The position numbers were made by a program, and so were the translations under genes. 64,000 nt of DNA, taken from assembly GCF_018687715.1 (NCBI RefSeq), contig NC_056765.1:7304501-7368500 (forward strand). Direction: 5' to 3'. The notes under the pieces were generated by a model, which saw only the letters and a list, made by a program, of their open reading frames with translations, was not told the DNA's origin and did no database searches. Source of the stretch: Carya illinoinensis. Lineage: Eukaryota > Streptophyta > Magnoliopsida > Fagales > Juglandaceae. Of this stretch, positions 11,270 through 22,715 are shown one piece after another (position 1 is the stretch's first letter; each line of letters begins with the position of its first letter).

Positions 11270-12950
11270 TTTGAAATACTTTTTTATGAAGTTGTGATGG
11301 GGAGAATGAAGTAGCAGTAATACTTTTATCCAGGCGTCAACTTTATTCTACTCATGTTGGAGAGGGTGAAGGACGAATGGGAGGTAATGTGGAGTTCAAT
11401 ATTTTATTAGAATCATTTAATTCACAATTTTATCTGTTAATAGGTTTGATAGAATACAATTGTGATGTTTATATGTTGTAGATTGTAACTGGTATAGGAG
11501 TTACCTCAATGTTGTTGGGAGTTCAAAACACTTGCATGGTTGACCTACTACATGGTTAACACTCCATTGAGTACTTCTATATTGACTAGCTATTAAATTA
11601 TTTGAGTGGTGGCCAGCTTCCTATTTAAATTATCCCAGGGTGCTCATTGATAATTCGCATTCCAGCTTTAATGCTTTCATTTGCAACCAAGTGTTTCCTC
11701 ATAGAACAACAAGATGCTATAGTGCTATAGTGCTTATGGTTATTATGTGATCATTTGACAAATTGTGTAAAATCACAGTTTTGATACTTTTGTACCCTGT
11801 TGTAGGCAGACATATATCTAGGACACATTATTGTACATGTTTGGCAACTGCTAGTACATCATGATGCAGGATAAAATAGAGATCGATACTGGTTACTGAT
11901 TTATGGATTTTAGTAACTTATTCTAGGTTGGTGGTTATGCAGGAATGCATGCTATGGTTTAATGTGATGACAAATGGCTATAGACAAGCTACAATTCAAT
12001 TCACCTACCAAGGGCCTCTCTCTTTTGTTTTTTGAATGTGCTAGCCGATACCCCAAACAACTTTGAAGTGTAAAAAGTCCTATGTGGAGTATGTACATGT
12101 ACATGTAGAGATAGTAGAATTGCTAGTATGTTCAAATAGCAAGTATGGATGCATTGTGGGACATGAAAACTAAGTTACAAACTAAGCAGTTATAAAGTCT
12201 GAGCTTCTAGTTGAGATGAATGGCATACTGCAGACAGTTTTATATATATAACATCATTTCTAGTATGCAATTGCTTAATTGGCGGTATGAAATTCCTTTC
12301 TATCATTGGTAGTCACTTTGCATTTGTATGTAGTTTGGTGGAATGTTATACACACTGCCATAAATAGGGTGGAAAAACTCTATCATGTGCAAACCAAATG
12401 TAGGCATACAAAACTAGATTACGGCCAATTAAATTGATCAGGATATATATATTTGTGTGTGTGAAAAACATAATACGTGCAAATCCAATGGAGATACAAA
12501 ACTTAGAAAAGCGTACCAATTATATCAAGTTGTTGAAAGTGTCAAACCTTGAATGTTTATGGTCATGCCTCAAATCCTTACAAGGATTTGTAATCCATCC
12601 AGCACAAATGAATATGATCAATCACCAATATGCATGCGTGGTCTGAGTTAGGAAATTTCCACATATGAAGAGGGGAGATTCTAGGTCGACACGCAAAATA
12701 ATTGGATGTCCCAAAAAATTTACACCCAAATTTGAGGGGAAAAAAAGTATCGCCAGAAAATTCATCCCCATTGCGCCGTAAACCCATAACTGCAAACAGC
12801 GTCGTAAATCCCTAAATACAAACAAGAAGGAAAATATAAATCTGCGATATGGGGAAACACCGTAAATGGCCATTCGAGTTGCGTACGTACCAATTTTTCT
12901 TCGGCGGTCGATTAGACTGCAGCTAATTTCAATGGTGGTTATCATTTTGC
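11270..12950. other. Right interior of the CACTA candidate, no recognised gene
   Basis: AT-rich, non-coding in appearance. GCGCCGTAAA-like phrases begin near 12772, approaching the right terminus. Confidence 0.35.
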
Positions 12951-13247
12951 CGAGATGAAATTTTCTCATCACCGACGAACAGGACAATCGCAGGGAGTAC
13001 CTAACGACTTTGCAGCGAGAAAACCGATTGGGTGGAAAGTAATTGTGGCAGCAACGCCCCTGCCTTTCTTGGCGTGTAGATCGATGGAAAGAGCAGCATT
13101 TCTTCGGCAGTTCCGTTTCGGTGAAGAACAGAGCATATGTCAGGCTAATTTCCTGGTGGTTTGCATGCGATGAAATAAGCCAACAATTTTGTTGCTTTTT
13201 GCTGCAAATCTCGAGCGCCGTAAAAAGTTAGACCTCTTGTAGTGGTA

Positions 13248-13721
13248 ATTGCATGGATCTACCACACATAAACTTTTCTATTCATTATAAAGTCTTAAAA
13301 TTTAAAGGAAAAAGGCTCCTCTTGCTACGAAGCTCCATATAACCAATCTACAACTTGTTATAAGACCCCATGCTAGCTACAACAACATTTAAAGCTATTT
13401 TTTTAAAGACAGCATATTTAAAAAAGAGCAATACTACGTACAGTTCCATTTGGGGACTGCAATGTAGATATAAGTAATTTTATCTTTAAAATTTTTTAAA
13501 ATTACTAAAATATCTCTCTTAAAATGATATTTTTTCTCTTTTAATAAAAAACCTACACATGCAATCCTTAAATGGGGATTGCAAATAGAATTTATCTTTA
13601 AAAAATCACCCATTAATGTTTTATTTTTTTATTATATTTTTTTGACTTATTTGTTATGAAATTATTTTTGAAAGAATTTATAATTTTTTTAATATTTAAG
13701 AGTATAAAATAAATGTATGTA

Positions 13722-13765
<44 letters not shown>

Positions 13766-16423
13766 TGCTATTTAGCCTTATTCGTGGATGTAGCACGACT
13801 TTTATACATTTACAGTCTGTCAACGTACATTCCCCAGTCCCCGGATACTATTCCGACATGTCCTTCGTCCACATTCTTCAATGACCAAAATAACGGCTTG
13901 CTTAAAGTTAATTTTATATTTATATTACTGATTTACGTGATAACATAACATGTTAAGCTTATTTTTTTTATTTTTTTATTCTCAACAAGAAAAGTAGTTC
14001 ATAGGTAAACTAAGAGGTTACAATGATACAAAATTTTGTAGGGTAGAAGTTCCCAACAATCTTTTCAAAATAAACAAAAACAGCACTAAAAAACAAATTA
14101 TCTCGCTAAAAGATTGGCTCCAACCCAATCATTTTTTAACAAAAGAGGCTTCCTAACCAAAAAAATAGGTGTGCTCAAAATAAATTAGTTTATATTTAAA
14201 GAAATGATAGAGTGCTGCTCAGATTGTACCGCTCTATTGTACGGCTCATCAATTTAATTTTTTTTTCTTATTAATTAAGAAAGTGAATTTTAGTGTATTA
14301 ATGCATTTTTTATTTTTTTTAAAATATTTAAACATATGAAAAGAAAAATAACAACAAAAGTACTTCAAATTGTGCTAGGCGGCACGCCCAATGGTAATTG
14401 CTGGGCGGTAGCCTAGCATGACCCATATATTTAATATATCTAAAGATCAAGATATATATCGCCATATAATTATGCTCAAACATAAAAATTAAGCAAATTT
14501 TGACAATAGTATGTTCTTGAAATTATGAAGAGGTTGATTTGGTTAATTAAGAATAATGTTATATATAATTTTATGCTAATGTTATATATAATTTTATGTT
14601 ATGCAAGGCTTTACATACTTGATGTGAAAAAATAGTGAGATCCGTTAATATTAAAAAGTTGATTTTTTTTAATGTAGATCCTAAATTTGTCAACTTAATT
14701 TCTTAAAATGAGTGTGCAAGACTAACAAAATCTAAAACTGTATAAATCATTTCCTCTTAATTAGTTAATTTTCCCTTATCTAATAATTTGGAAATCACAA
14801 CACTCAATCTTCTCATAATCTCTCAATCAACTATCCTTCATACAGAAAATGAAGCATGCGACTTGATGAGATGACAGAGTAGAAGTATTATATTAAGTCA
14901 CAATCTTTCTAACATAGTACTGCATCACTCATAACATTTCTTCTATCCTACGGAATATTTGATCTCACTAGCTCAAGGGTCCTTAATCCTCCAAGAGTTT
15001 ATTATTCAAAGCAATTCTTGATTCCATATTATATAATATGCTCGTGATCATATAAATCAGTCATAATGACATAATCGCCCAAGCTATATATGAGTCATAA
15101 AATAGCTTGTAAGAATCCAAATAATTTCTCCTAAACACTCATTTCAATTAAGTGAGACTTGACTACTTTTTTAGACATGCTCTACGAGACCGTGTTATTT
15201 GTGGCCTTGAGACAACATGCTAAAGTAGCAACATCAAGTTTTCATCTCATGATGTAGTTCCGTTCAAGCGCATAGGAATGGATCATCTATTAATTCATTA
15301 GAGCTCAGATAGTGATGAAGCTTGGACTCATCTACTCCCTCCATCATATGGTCGTCTATAGCACATACGGTATTAAAATATATATTATAGCAGAACTCTT
15401 ACCCAATGGCACTTGTCACATTCAAACATCGTAGGAATATTTTCTGGTCGCCATAAAGGTGCCATAACTTGAATTTCTTAACATAGTCACTCATCTAGTG
15501 TCTACCTAAGATTGATCTCACATTTTGCTTTAATTAGGTTTTATGAAATTGTGCAAATACTCTTGGGATGCAACGAGCGTGTCTTCTAGGAAAAGAAACA
15601 ACATTTCTAAAGAGAAAGTATATTAATAAAATTTACAAATTAATATGCAGATAGCAATACCAAGCATTTCTCATATAAATACAATGATTAAACGATAAGT
15701 CATTGAGATGAGTTAACATGTCTAGCTCGATATTGCGGTTACCCCTACGTATGGTCAAAAATTGGTGAAAAACTGCTTAAAGCTATATACTGAAAAGTGA
15801 AAACAATAGAACTTTCGATTATGTGAAATATGTCAAAATTCTTCTACTTTTTTCTGCCTTAATTTAAAGTTGGAAAAAACTACTCCTACCTACAAAACTT
15901 ACCGACAAAATCCACTAGTTGAGTTGTTTTTAATTATTTAATGGTTCACGAGGTAATTTTTAACGAGTTTATGGATTTTTTTTTATATTTTTTTAAAATA
16001 TTTATAAGTGTTTAAAAAAATGTTTGAAAAAAAGTAAAAACAAAAAAAAAACAAAAAAAACTTTTTGATGTTTGGTGAGAATCATCTTTGGGTGCAGCAC
16101 CACCCTTTATAGTTATGCTTATCAAAATTAGCATCGTTCTTGCTCACTTTTATGTATTACCCATCCCATCACCCTTGCATGAAAGTTAATTGTCTCCTTT
16201 AATTTTTTTTGTAGTTGGTAATGAAGTTATAGTATTAAAAAGATTTTGTTCACTTTGCAGTGCCTACAAAATCAATTGTCAGCAACTTTTTCGGTATACC
16301 GTCTTCATTCCATCAAAATCAATCTTGATAATTTTTTGTTTGAAATTTTTGTAGTCTTTTTTCTTTTTCTTTTTGTTATGGTTTCATCCAGTTAAATTGG
16401 CATTGTTTCAATAATTGTCAAAG
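13248..16423. other. AT-rich intergenic region
   Basis: No gene is supported. Long A/T runs are frequent. Stretches around 13430-13590 and 14180-14420 look like decayed MITE-type repeats (a mirrored GGGGACTGCAAT / GGGGATTGCAAA pair and GTACGGCTCATC-like phrases also seen near 33190-33230), but no boundaries can be fixed. Confidence 0.5.
13722..13762. repeat. AAT trinucleotide microsatellite
   Basis: About thirteen AAT units without interruption. Confidence 0.95.
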
Positions 16424-16694
16424 AAATCAAGCAATTATATGACATGAAGAAGATCCATATCCAATACAATGAACTTCTTTCCTGCGTGTGCAAGGAGATA
16501 CCAACAATCTCCCAAACTCGACAACTTGCAAGTGGTGGGGTTTATGATGCAATCAACCGTGCTGTCAAAAATGGGATTTCTGAGTTTGTTTCTACAACAG
16601 TGAGCAAGGATCCGAGATTTTTGGAGATGGAAGATATATATTTGAAGAACTTATTTATGCTTGTTGTTCTGTATCGACATTCTAAGATCTTTAG
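16424..16694 (+). pseudogene. Ankyrin/PGG (ITN1-like) gene copy B, penultimate exon, first part
   Basis: This exon reads IKQLYDMKKIHIQYNELL, then CVCKEI, GGVYDAINRAVKNGISEF and FMLVVLYRHSKIFS, the linker typical of ITN1-like proteins between the N-terminal ankyrin block and the last repeats. The likely acceptor is the AG at 16422-16423; an in-frame TAA at 16393-16395 argues against the earlier AG at 16391. The open frame is intact until a Ty3 element inserted at 16695. The coding sense resumes in the same frame at 26650 once one TTTAG copy is removed. Upstream ankyrin exons are not seen. Together with 26650-26773 and 27482-28097 this is the 3' part of one gene, spread over 11.7 kb. Confidence 0.8.
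16690..16694. repeat. Target-site duplication TTTAG (partner at 26645-26649)
   Basis: TTTAG stands directly before TGTGACGC at 16695 and directly after ATCACA at 26644. A perfect 5 bp duplication defines the ends of the Ty3 element. Confidence 0.95.
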
Positions 16695-19112
16695 TGTGAC
16701 GCCCCCAAATCCCCACTCCCGAACACGGGGAAATCGAGACGTCCAGATGGTGACAACCCGGATCACCATCCTATCGACGGGTGCCAAGTGTGTGCAAAAG
16801 CAACAAATGAGCACAAGATAAACGTAGCGGATAACGAAGGTCATTAAACTAGGTACCAGAATTTTTTTCTTAACATAAAACAGGCTGTTTAAAACATACG
16901 TAGCTAAAATATTACAAAAACCTCAAATACAGGTTTAAATCAAATATAAAACATAGCATCAACAACCCGGCGGAGCCGCATCCTCGGGCTCAGCCTCCTC
17001 CTCCTCGTCCTCGAACTCTGCACCAAAAGCTACGGAACCAAAATGGTTCCGCAAGTAAGTATAACCCAAACACTACCAGATAAAAACACATATAACCCAA
17101 AAAACATGAATGCAAGATCAACCCAAAAACACATGCCCCGCAAAACACATTTTTACCACGCACGTCAAAAACCCATTTGGCCCACAAAACCTCCATAAAG
17201 CCAAACCTCGCCATTATCCCCGATAATGGCCCAAATCACCATTTTCCCAGAAAATGGATCATAACCGAAAACCACACCACAACCCGCTCTGTATGCACCA
17301 TGATCTCCCCTAGGGATCATCCGCACACCCTGGCTCAGTGCCACACCGTAGAGAACGGCTACGCCTGTGACACCTAAACGAGTGATGCCCAGACTCACGT
17401 CACACGCGCGAACCATCTGGGCCATCCTCTAGCCCTCGCCAGCGAAAGGCCACGGAGCCGGTGAATAGAGCGATACCTAGACTCGCGCCTTGTGCGTATC
17501 GGGCTAGACCCATCCTCTAATTTCCGCTCCTGTCATCGCCCAGCGACAACTCAGCGGACATCACTCAGTATTAACCACTCCCGAGTGACCAGAGGAGTTC
17601 CGATTACGCATACACTATGATCTCCCCTAGGGATCATCCGTATACATGGCTCTGTACCACACCGCAGGTAACGACTGCGCATGTGGCACCTAAACGAGTG
17701 ATGCCCAGACTCACGACACAAGCGCGAACCATCTGGGCCATCCTCTAGTCCCCGCCACTAGAAGGACCACGGAGTCGACACGACATCGTTACCATATCGT
17801 GCGATCCGGTCGTCGCCCTGCGACAACCCAGGGGATGTCACTCAGTATTATCCGCTCCCGAGTGACCAGAGGAGCTCCACCGTGATAATAACCCATCCCG
17901 GCTTGGGCTCGTGAGACACACGCAACCAACAACCAAAAACGCCGATAAACATGAAACACTCAAATAAAATAAAATGCACATGCACGCAATTAAAATGCAT
18001 AAATATCCAATATGCAACGCACGCCACACGGCACAACCCAAATCAACCAAACACAACCAACCAAACAAACACTCCGTCCTCAATCCATCCGACCCCCGAA
18101 ACTCCTCGGACTCAGTCCGGAATCAACAACCAACAACAGATAAATAATTGAAAGAGCAATATATATTAAAATCTGAAAATAGGGTTTGGAAAATACTTAC
18201 AGCGCTATATGGCAATTTTAGAAAACAAGCGGCGTTGCAAACGGCGGAAAAACAGCAACGTCACAGTGAAAATTCACTGTGGCCGTGGGTTTGAAAAACC
18301 CACTTTTGAACGGGGACAAACTAGGATACGAGATTGATAGGGGATGGTCAAAGGATGATTGTGAAGCTATTGGAAGTGACGAACGGCCGTGGGTGGCGGC
18401 GGAATCGCCGGAAATGGCCGAAAATAGCAAATCGGAAAACAAGCTCGTAGGAGCTGCTCCGGTGGTCGTTGGAGGCCGGAAATGGGTGGGTTAGGACGGC
18501 AAGGGACCGGTGATGAAGTGGTGAAGAAATGGTGGCCGGAGGTGGAGCGACGGCGGCGGATCGGAGTGAAATCCGTGCGGCCTTGTTGGGCTTTTTCCGG
18601 CCAAATGAATGGCCGGTTGGGGGTGGCTTTCGGAGGGGTGGTGCGCCGGAGGGAGGGGGAACTTTTGGGACCGGTGGGGGTCCGGTTGGTGGCCGGACGG
18701 CGATGGGCTGGAAGAGAGAGAGAGCCGGCGCGAGGGAGAGGGAGGAGAGAGAGAGAACTCGGGGGGGTCCGAACGCGGGGAGAGAGAAGAGAGAAAAGAA
18801 AAAGAAAAAAAAGAAAAAAAGAAAGGAAAAAGAAAAGAAGGGAAAAAGAAAAAAAAAAGAAAAAGAGAAAAAGGAAAAAAAAGATGTGAAAAGAAATGAG
18901 GTCCAATCCTCAGTCCGGGAAAACGAAACAAACCGCCAAAAAAGATTAAAACCACAAAACAACTAAAAGAAATAAAACACAACCTCAAATAAACTAAATT
19001 AAATTAAAAACCAAATTTTAAAACGCGAATAAATTAAAATAAATAGCTAATATATTAATTAAAATAAAAACAAATATTTCAGCGAAAATACACCCAAAAA
19101 CGGGTCATCACA
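16695..19112 (-). repeat. 3' LTR of the Ty3 element
   Basis: Near-identical partner of the LTR at 24226-26644, offset 7531 bp. It has the same purine tract (18716-18890), internal duplication (about 17297-17594 and 17615-17880) and paired hairpins (17211-17257). Confidence 0.95.
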
Positions 19113-19126
19113 TCCTCCCCTCCTTA
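19113..19126 (-). other. Polypurine tract of the Ty3 element
   Basis: On the minus strand AAGGAGGGGAGGA lies directly before the TGTGATG of the 3' LTR, the expected position for plus-strand priming. Confidence 0.85.
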
Positions 19127-19237
19127 AAAACAATTTCGTCCTCGAAATTGCAAGATCACCACCAACTTAAAACAAGCCACACAAACGTACATAAACCAAC
19201 TGTGATAAAAAAAAAAAAAACAAGATACATACCTTCT

Positions 19238-22200
19238 TCATTCAAACAAATATGAGTACTGCTCCCTCATGTCCGCTACTCACTCCCAAGAGAAGTCTTG
19301 TGCTAACGGATCTCCCCAAGCCACTTTAACCAACGGTATCGTCTTGGACCTCAACTGTTGCTCCTTCCAATCCATGATCTGCGACGGAACAACTTCATAA
19401 GTGAGATCCAGTTGTAACTGAATACTCGTTGGGTCGACGAAGCGTGGCTCTTGCTGTCCAAAGCTCTTCTTCAGGGATGATACGTGGAAGACATCATGAA
19501 CATCCCCAAAATAATCTGGCAAAGCAACTCTGTAGGCGACGGACCCTACTCTCTCCAGAATCTGAAAAGGGCCGACATACCTAGGATCCAACTTCCTCTT
19601 CTTACCAAAATGCTTAACAACTCTCATGGGAGAGACTTTAAGGTAAACCCAATCACCAACTTCAAAAGTCAACTCTCTCCTCCTGGTATCAGCGTAGCTT
19701 TTCTGGCGACTCTGAGCTGCCGCCATTTTATCTCTGATGATCCGGACTTGGCTTTGCATCTCTTGGATTATTTCGGGTCCAATAATTCTACTCTCCCCAA
19801 CTTCATCCCAACACAAGGGCGACCTGCACTTTCTCCCATAAAGAGCTTCATAGGGAGCCATCTGAATGGTCGCATGAAAGCTGTTATTGTAGGCAAACTC
19901 GATGAGCGGCAAATGGTTTTCCCAACTCCCTTGGAATTCCATGACACATGCGCGCAACATGTCTTCCAGGGTCTGTATGGTGCGCTCTGACTGGCCGTCT
20001 ATCTGTGGGTGATAAGCAGTACTGAACTTCAATTTAGTACCCAAAGCTGTCTGCAAACTCTTCCAGAACTGCGACGTGAACCTCGGGTCTCGGTCCGACA
20101 CTATACTCTTTGGTATGCCGTGTAGTCGCACTATCTCCTTGACATACAAGCGGGTCAACTTACCCAAAGAGTCGGTGTTATTAATAGGCAGAAAATGAGC
20201 ACTCTTCGTCAACCGGTCCACAATCACCCAAACAGAATTTTTCCCACTAGGCGTTCTCGGCAAACCCACAACAAAGTCCATCGTGATGTCATCCCATTTC
20301 CACTCAGGAATTGGGAGGGGTTGGAGCATACCCGCAGGTCTCTGATGTTCGGCCTTTACCTGTCGGCATGTGTGGTATTTCTCCACATGTAAGGCGATGT
20401 CCTTCTTCATTCCATCCCACCAGTAATTTTTCTTCAAGTCCCGATACATCTTTGTACTGCCGGGATGAACTGAATAAGGGGCCGCATGAGCTTCCGCCAT
20501 GATCCGTTCTTTGAATTCTGAGTCTTTAGGGACCACTCTGCGATCTCGGAACCGAAGTATCCCATCATTATCCATGCTATAATACAACGGCCCTCAAGAT
20601 TTTCTGACTCTTTTCCTGATGTTCAGCAGCTTCGGATCCTTTCTTTGGAGAGTCTTCAATTCTTCAAAATCGGTTACCCGAATATCAAGAACTGAAGATA
20701 AAATCTCTACCTGCTGCGAACTCTCTATAAGGAGCCTTCTCATTCCACAAAGCAACGAATCCATTTCTGACGGCTCGGCTTCATCTTCCAAATGTGACTT
20801 CCGGCTCAAAGCATCAGCAACTATATTAGCCTTCCCCGGGTGGTACTTGATCTCACACTGATAGTCACTGATTAGCTCCAGCCAACGCCTTTGCCTCATA
20901 TTCAGATTTTTCTGGGAAAACAAATGCTTCAAGCTCTTGTGATCGGTAAATACCTCACAAGCTTCCCCATACAAGAAATGCCGCCAGATCTTGAGTGCAA
21001 AAACAATCGCAGCCAATTCTAGATCATGCGTCGGATAATTCTTTTCATGGTCCTTAAGCTGACGAGATGCATAGGCTACAACCCGTCCTTCCTACATAAG
21101 GACACAACCCAAACCAAACTTAGACGCATCACTGAAGACTACGAAAGGCTTATGCGGTTCTGGGAGTGCTAACACTGGTGCCGTCGCCAACCTGTTCTTT
21201 AATTCCTGGAAGCTTCTCTCACATTTATCTTACCATACAAATTCTGTATTCTTCCGAGTCAAGGCTGTGAGAGGTCCGGATAGGCGAGCAAAACCCTCTA
21301 CAAATCTTCGGTAGTATCCGGCAAGCCCCAAGAAACTCCGGATCTCGCGCACTGTAGTCGGGCGCGGCCATGACAGAATAGCTTCTATCTTACCAGGATC
21401 GACAGCCACTCCGTCTCTGGAAATTACGTGTCCAAGAAATTTAACCTCTTCCAACCAGAATTCACACTTACTGAGCTTGGCATACAGTTGGTGTTCTCTC
21501 AATTTCTCAAGTACCAGACGAAGATGATACACATGCTCTTCGACGTCTCGGGAATAAATCAGAATATCATCTATAAATACTACCACGAAGGAATCCAGAT
21601 AAGGCCGAAACACTCTATTCATTAAATCCATGAAAGCAGCAGGGGCATTAGCTAACCCAAATGGCATCACCTTAAATTCATAATGCCCAAACCTTGACCT
21701 GAAAGCAGTTTTAGGCACATCCTGGTCTCTGATTCTCAGCTGGTAGTATCCCGATCTCAGATCAATCTTAGAGAACACGGCCGCTCCCTGAAGCTGGTCA
21801 AATAAATCATCTATCCGCGGGAGAGGATATTTATTTTTGATGGTCACCTTATTCAATTCCCGATAATCAATGCACATACGAAGGGTTCCATCTTTCTTTT
21901 TAACAAATAAAACTGGAGCACCCCACGGCGACGTACTAGGCTGAATAAATCCCTTCTCTACCAATTCTTGCAACTGAGTCTTCAACTCTTTTAATTCAGC
22001 CGGTGCCATGCGATAAGGAGCTTTATGCACAGGAGCCGCTCCAGGTTCCAAGTCTATAGCAAATTCCATCTCCCGAACAGGGGGTAGTCCGGGCAAGTCA
22101 TCCACAAACACATCGGGAAATTCTTCTACAACTGGAATGGCTGCCACAGATTTCTTCTCAGACGGCGTGGACACCATCTGAACCAAGAATGCATCCGCTC

Positions 22201-22620
22201 CCCATGCAATCTCTCTTTTTGCTTGAATCGCCGATATGATCATCGGCTTTTCCTTTAATTTTCTCCCCGCAAATTCCAGACAATCACCATCTGGAAGCTG
22301 AAAGCTAATTATCCGACTTCTGCAATTAATACTCGCAGAATATCGGTATAGCCAATCCATCCCGAGGATGATATCAAAACCCAACAGTTTGAACACCACC
22401 AAATCAGCATCCAAGAATCTTTCCTCAAAATTTAACGGGCATCCCAAAGCAACCTTGGAACACCACACCATCTCACCATCGGGTAGCACCACTACCATGG
22501 CCTTCGGCAACGGTTCCGTAATCAAGTTACACACCCGAGCAAACGTGAAAGACACAAACGATTGTGAAGCACCGGAATCAAACAAAGTACAAGCATAAAA
22601 CTCATACAAACGGACTCTTC
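19238..22620 (-). CDS. pol: Pol of the Ty3 element: protease, RT, RNase H, integrase, chromodomain-like tail; several stops
   Basis: Protease has DSGAS at 22579-22565. Reverse transcriptase follows, with the catalytic FIDD at 21577-21566 and [15 protein letters not shown] upstream. RNase H (about 21230-20800) contains [20 protein letters not shown] and DALSRK. Integrase has the zinc finger HPGS near 20467, then DFVVGLP, SDRDPRF and [12 protein letters not shown] as the DDE residues. The tail [13 protein letters not shown] resembles a chromodomain. In-frame stops: TAA at 21232-21230, TAG at 21094-21092, TGA near 20594, and TGA at 19282-19280 inside the chromodomain, after which the frame stays open to 19238. 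The first Cys of the integrase HHCC finger is Tyr (codon 20377-20375). There are no frameshifts within pol. It is a recent but dead polyprotein. Confidence 0.92.
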
Positions 22621-22715
22621 CTGAACCAAACACACAACCCATAAAATCCAAAAAAGCAAAGAAAAACCAATTACACCAAAAATTAACTCCAACTTAAAAT
22701 TAATTTAATCCATAC
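22621..22715 (-). other. Candidate 95 bp intron between gag and pol
   Basis: Gag and pol are in different frames. Between them, on the minus strand, CACAG|GTATGG (exon end 22716) and a T-rich stretch ending TTTGGTTCAG|GAAGAG (next exon base 22620) form a canonical GT-AG intron. Removing 95 bp joins the Gag frame (phase 1) to the protease frame with no stop, shortly before the DSGAS active site. The gag TAA lies inside the intron. The alternatives are a frameshift mutation or ribosomal frameshifting. This is inference from sequence only. Confidence 0.6.

Larger units (their letters stand above)
5487..13244 (+). mobile_element. Probable CACTA (En/Spm) element with decayed transposase gene
   Basis: The right end is TTGTAGTG (13237-13244), which reads CACTACAAG inward. 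The proposed left end is CACTATAAC at 5487. Both are flanked outside by GTA (5484-5486 and 13245-13247), matching the 3 bp target duplication of CACTA elements. CGCCGTTAA/GCGCCGTAA phrases recur near both ends (about 5725, 5850, 12772, 13214). The interior holds exons of a Transposase_24-like gene, and no TNP2-type transposase is visible, so it would be non-autonomous. The terminal repeats agree at only about 7 of 9 bases. An alternative left end is CACTACAAG at 8668, which matches the terminus better but lacks a matching target duplication. The type is fairly safe; the left boundary is not. Confidence 0.5.

Noticed and set aside
18348..18988. Long overlapping frames of 135-204 codons on both strands (also 26013-26520 and 28349-28904)
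   Set aside because: They run through the GA/CT-rich low-complexity tract of the LTRs, are open in several phases at once and encode Arg/Lys/Glu or Phe/Ser/Pro runs.
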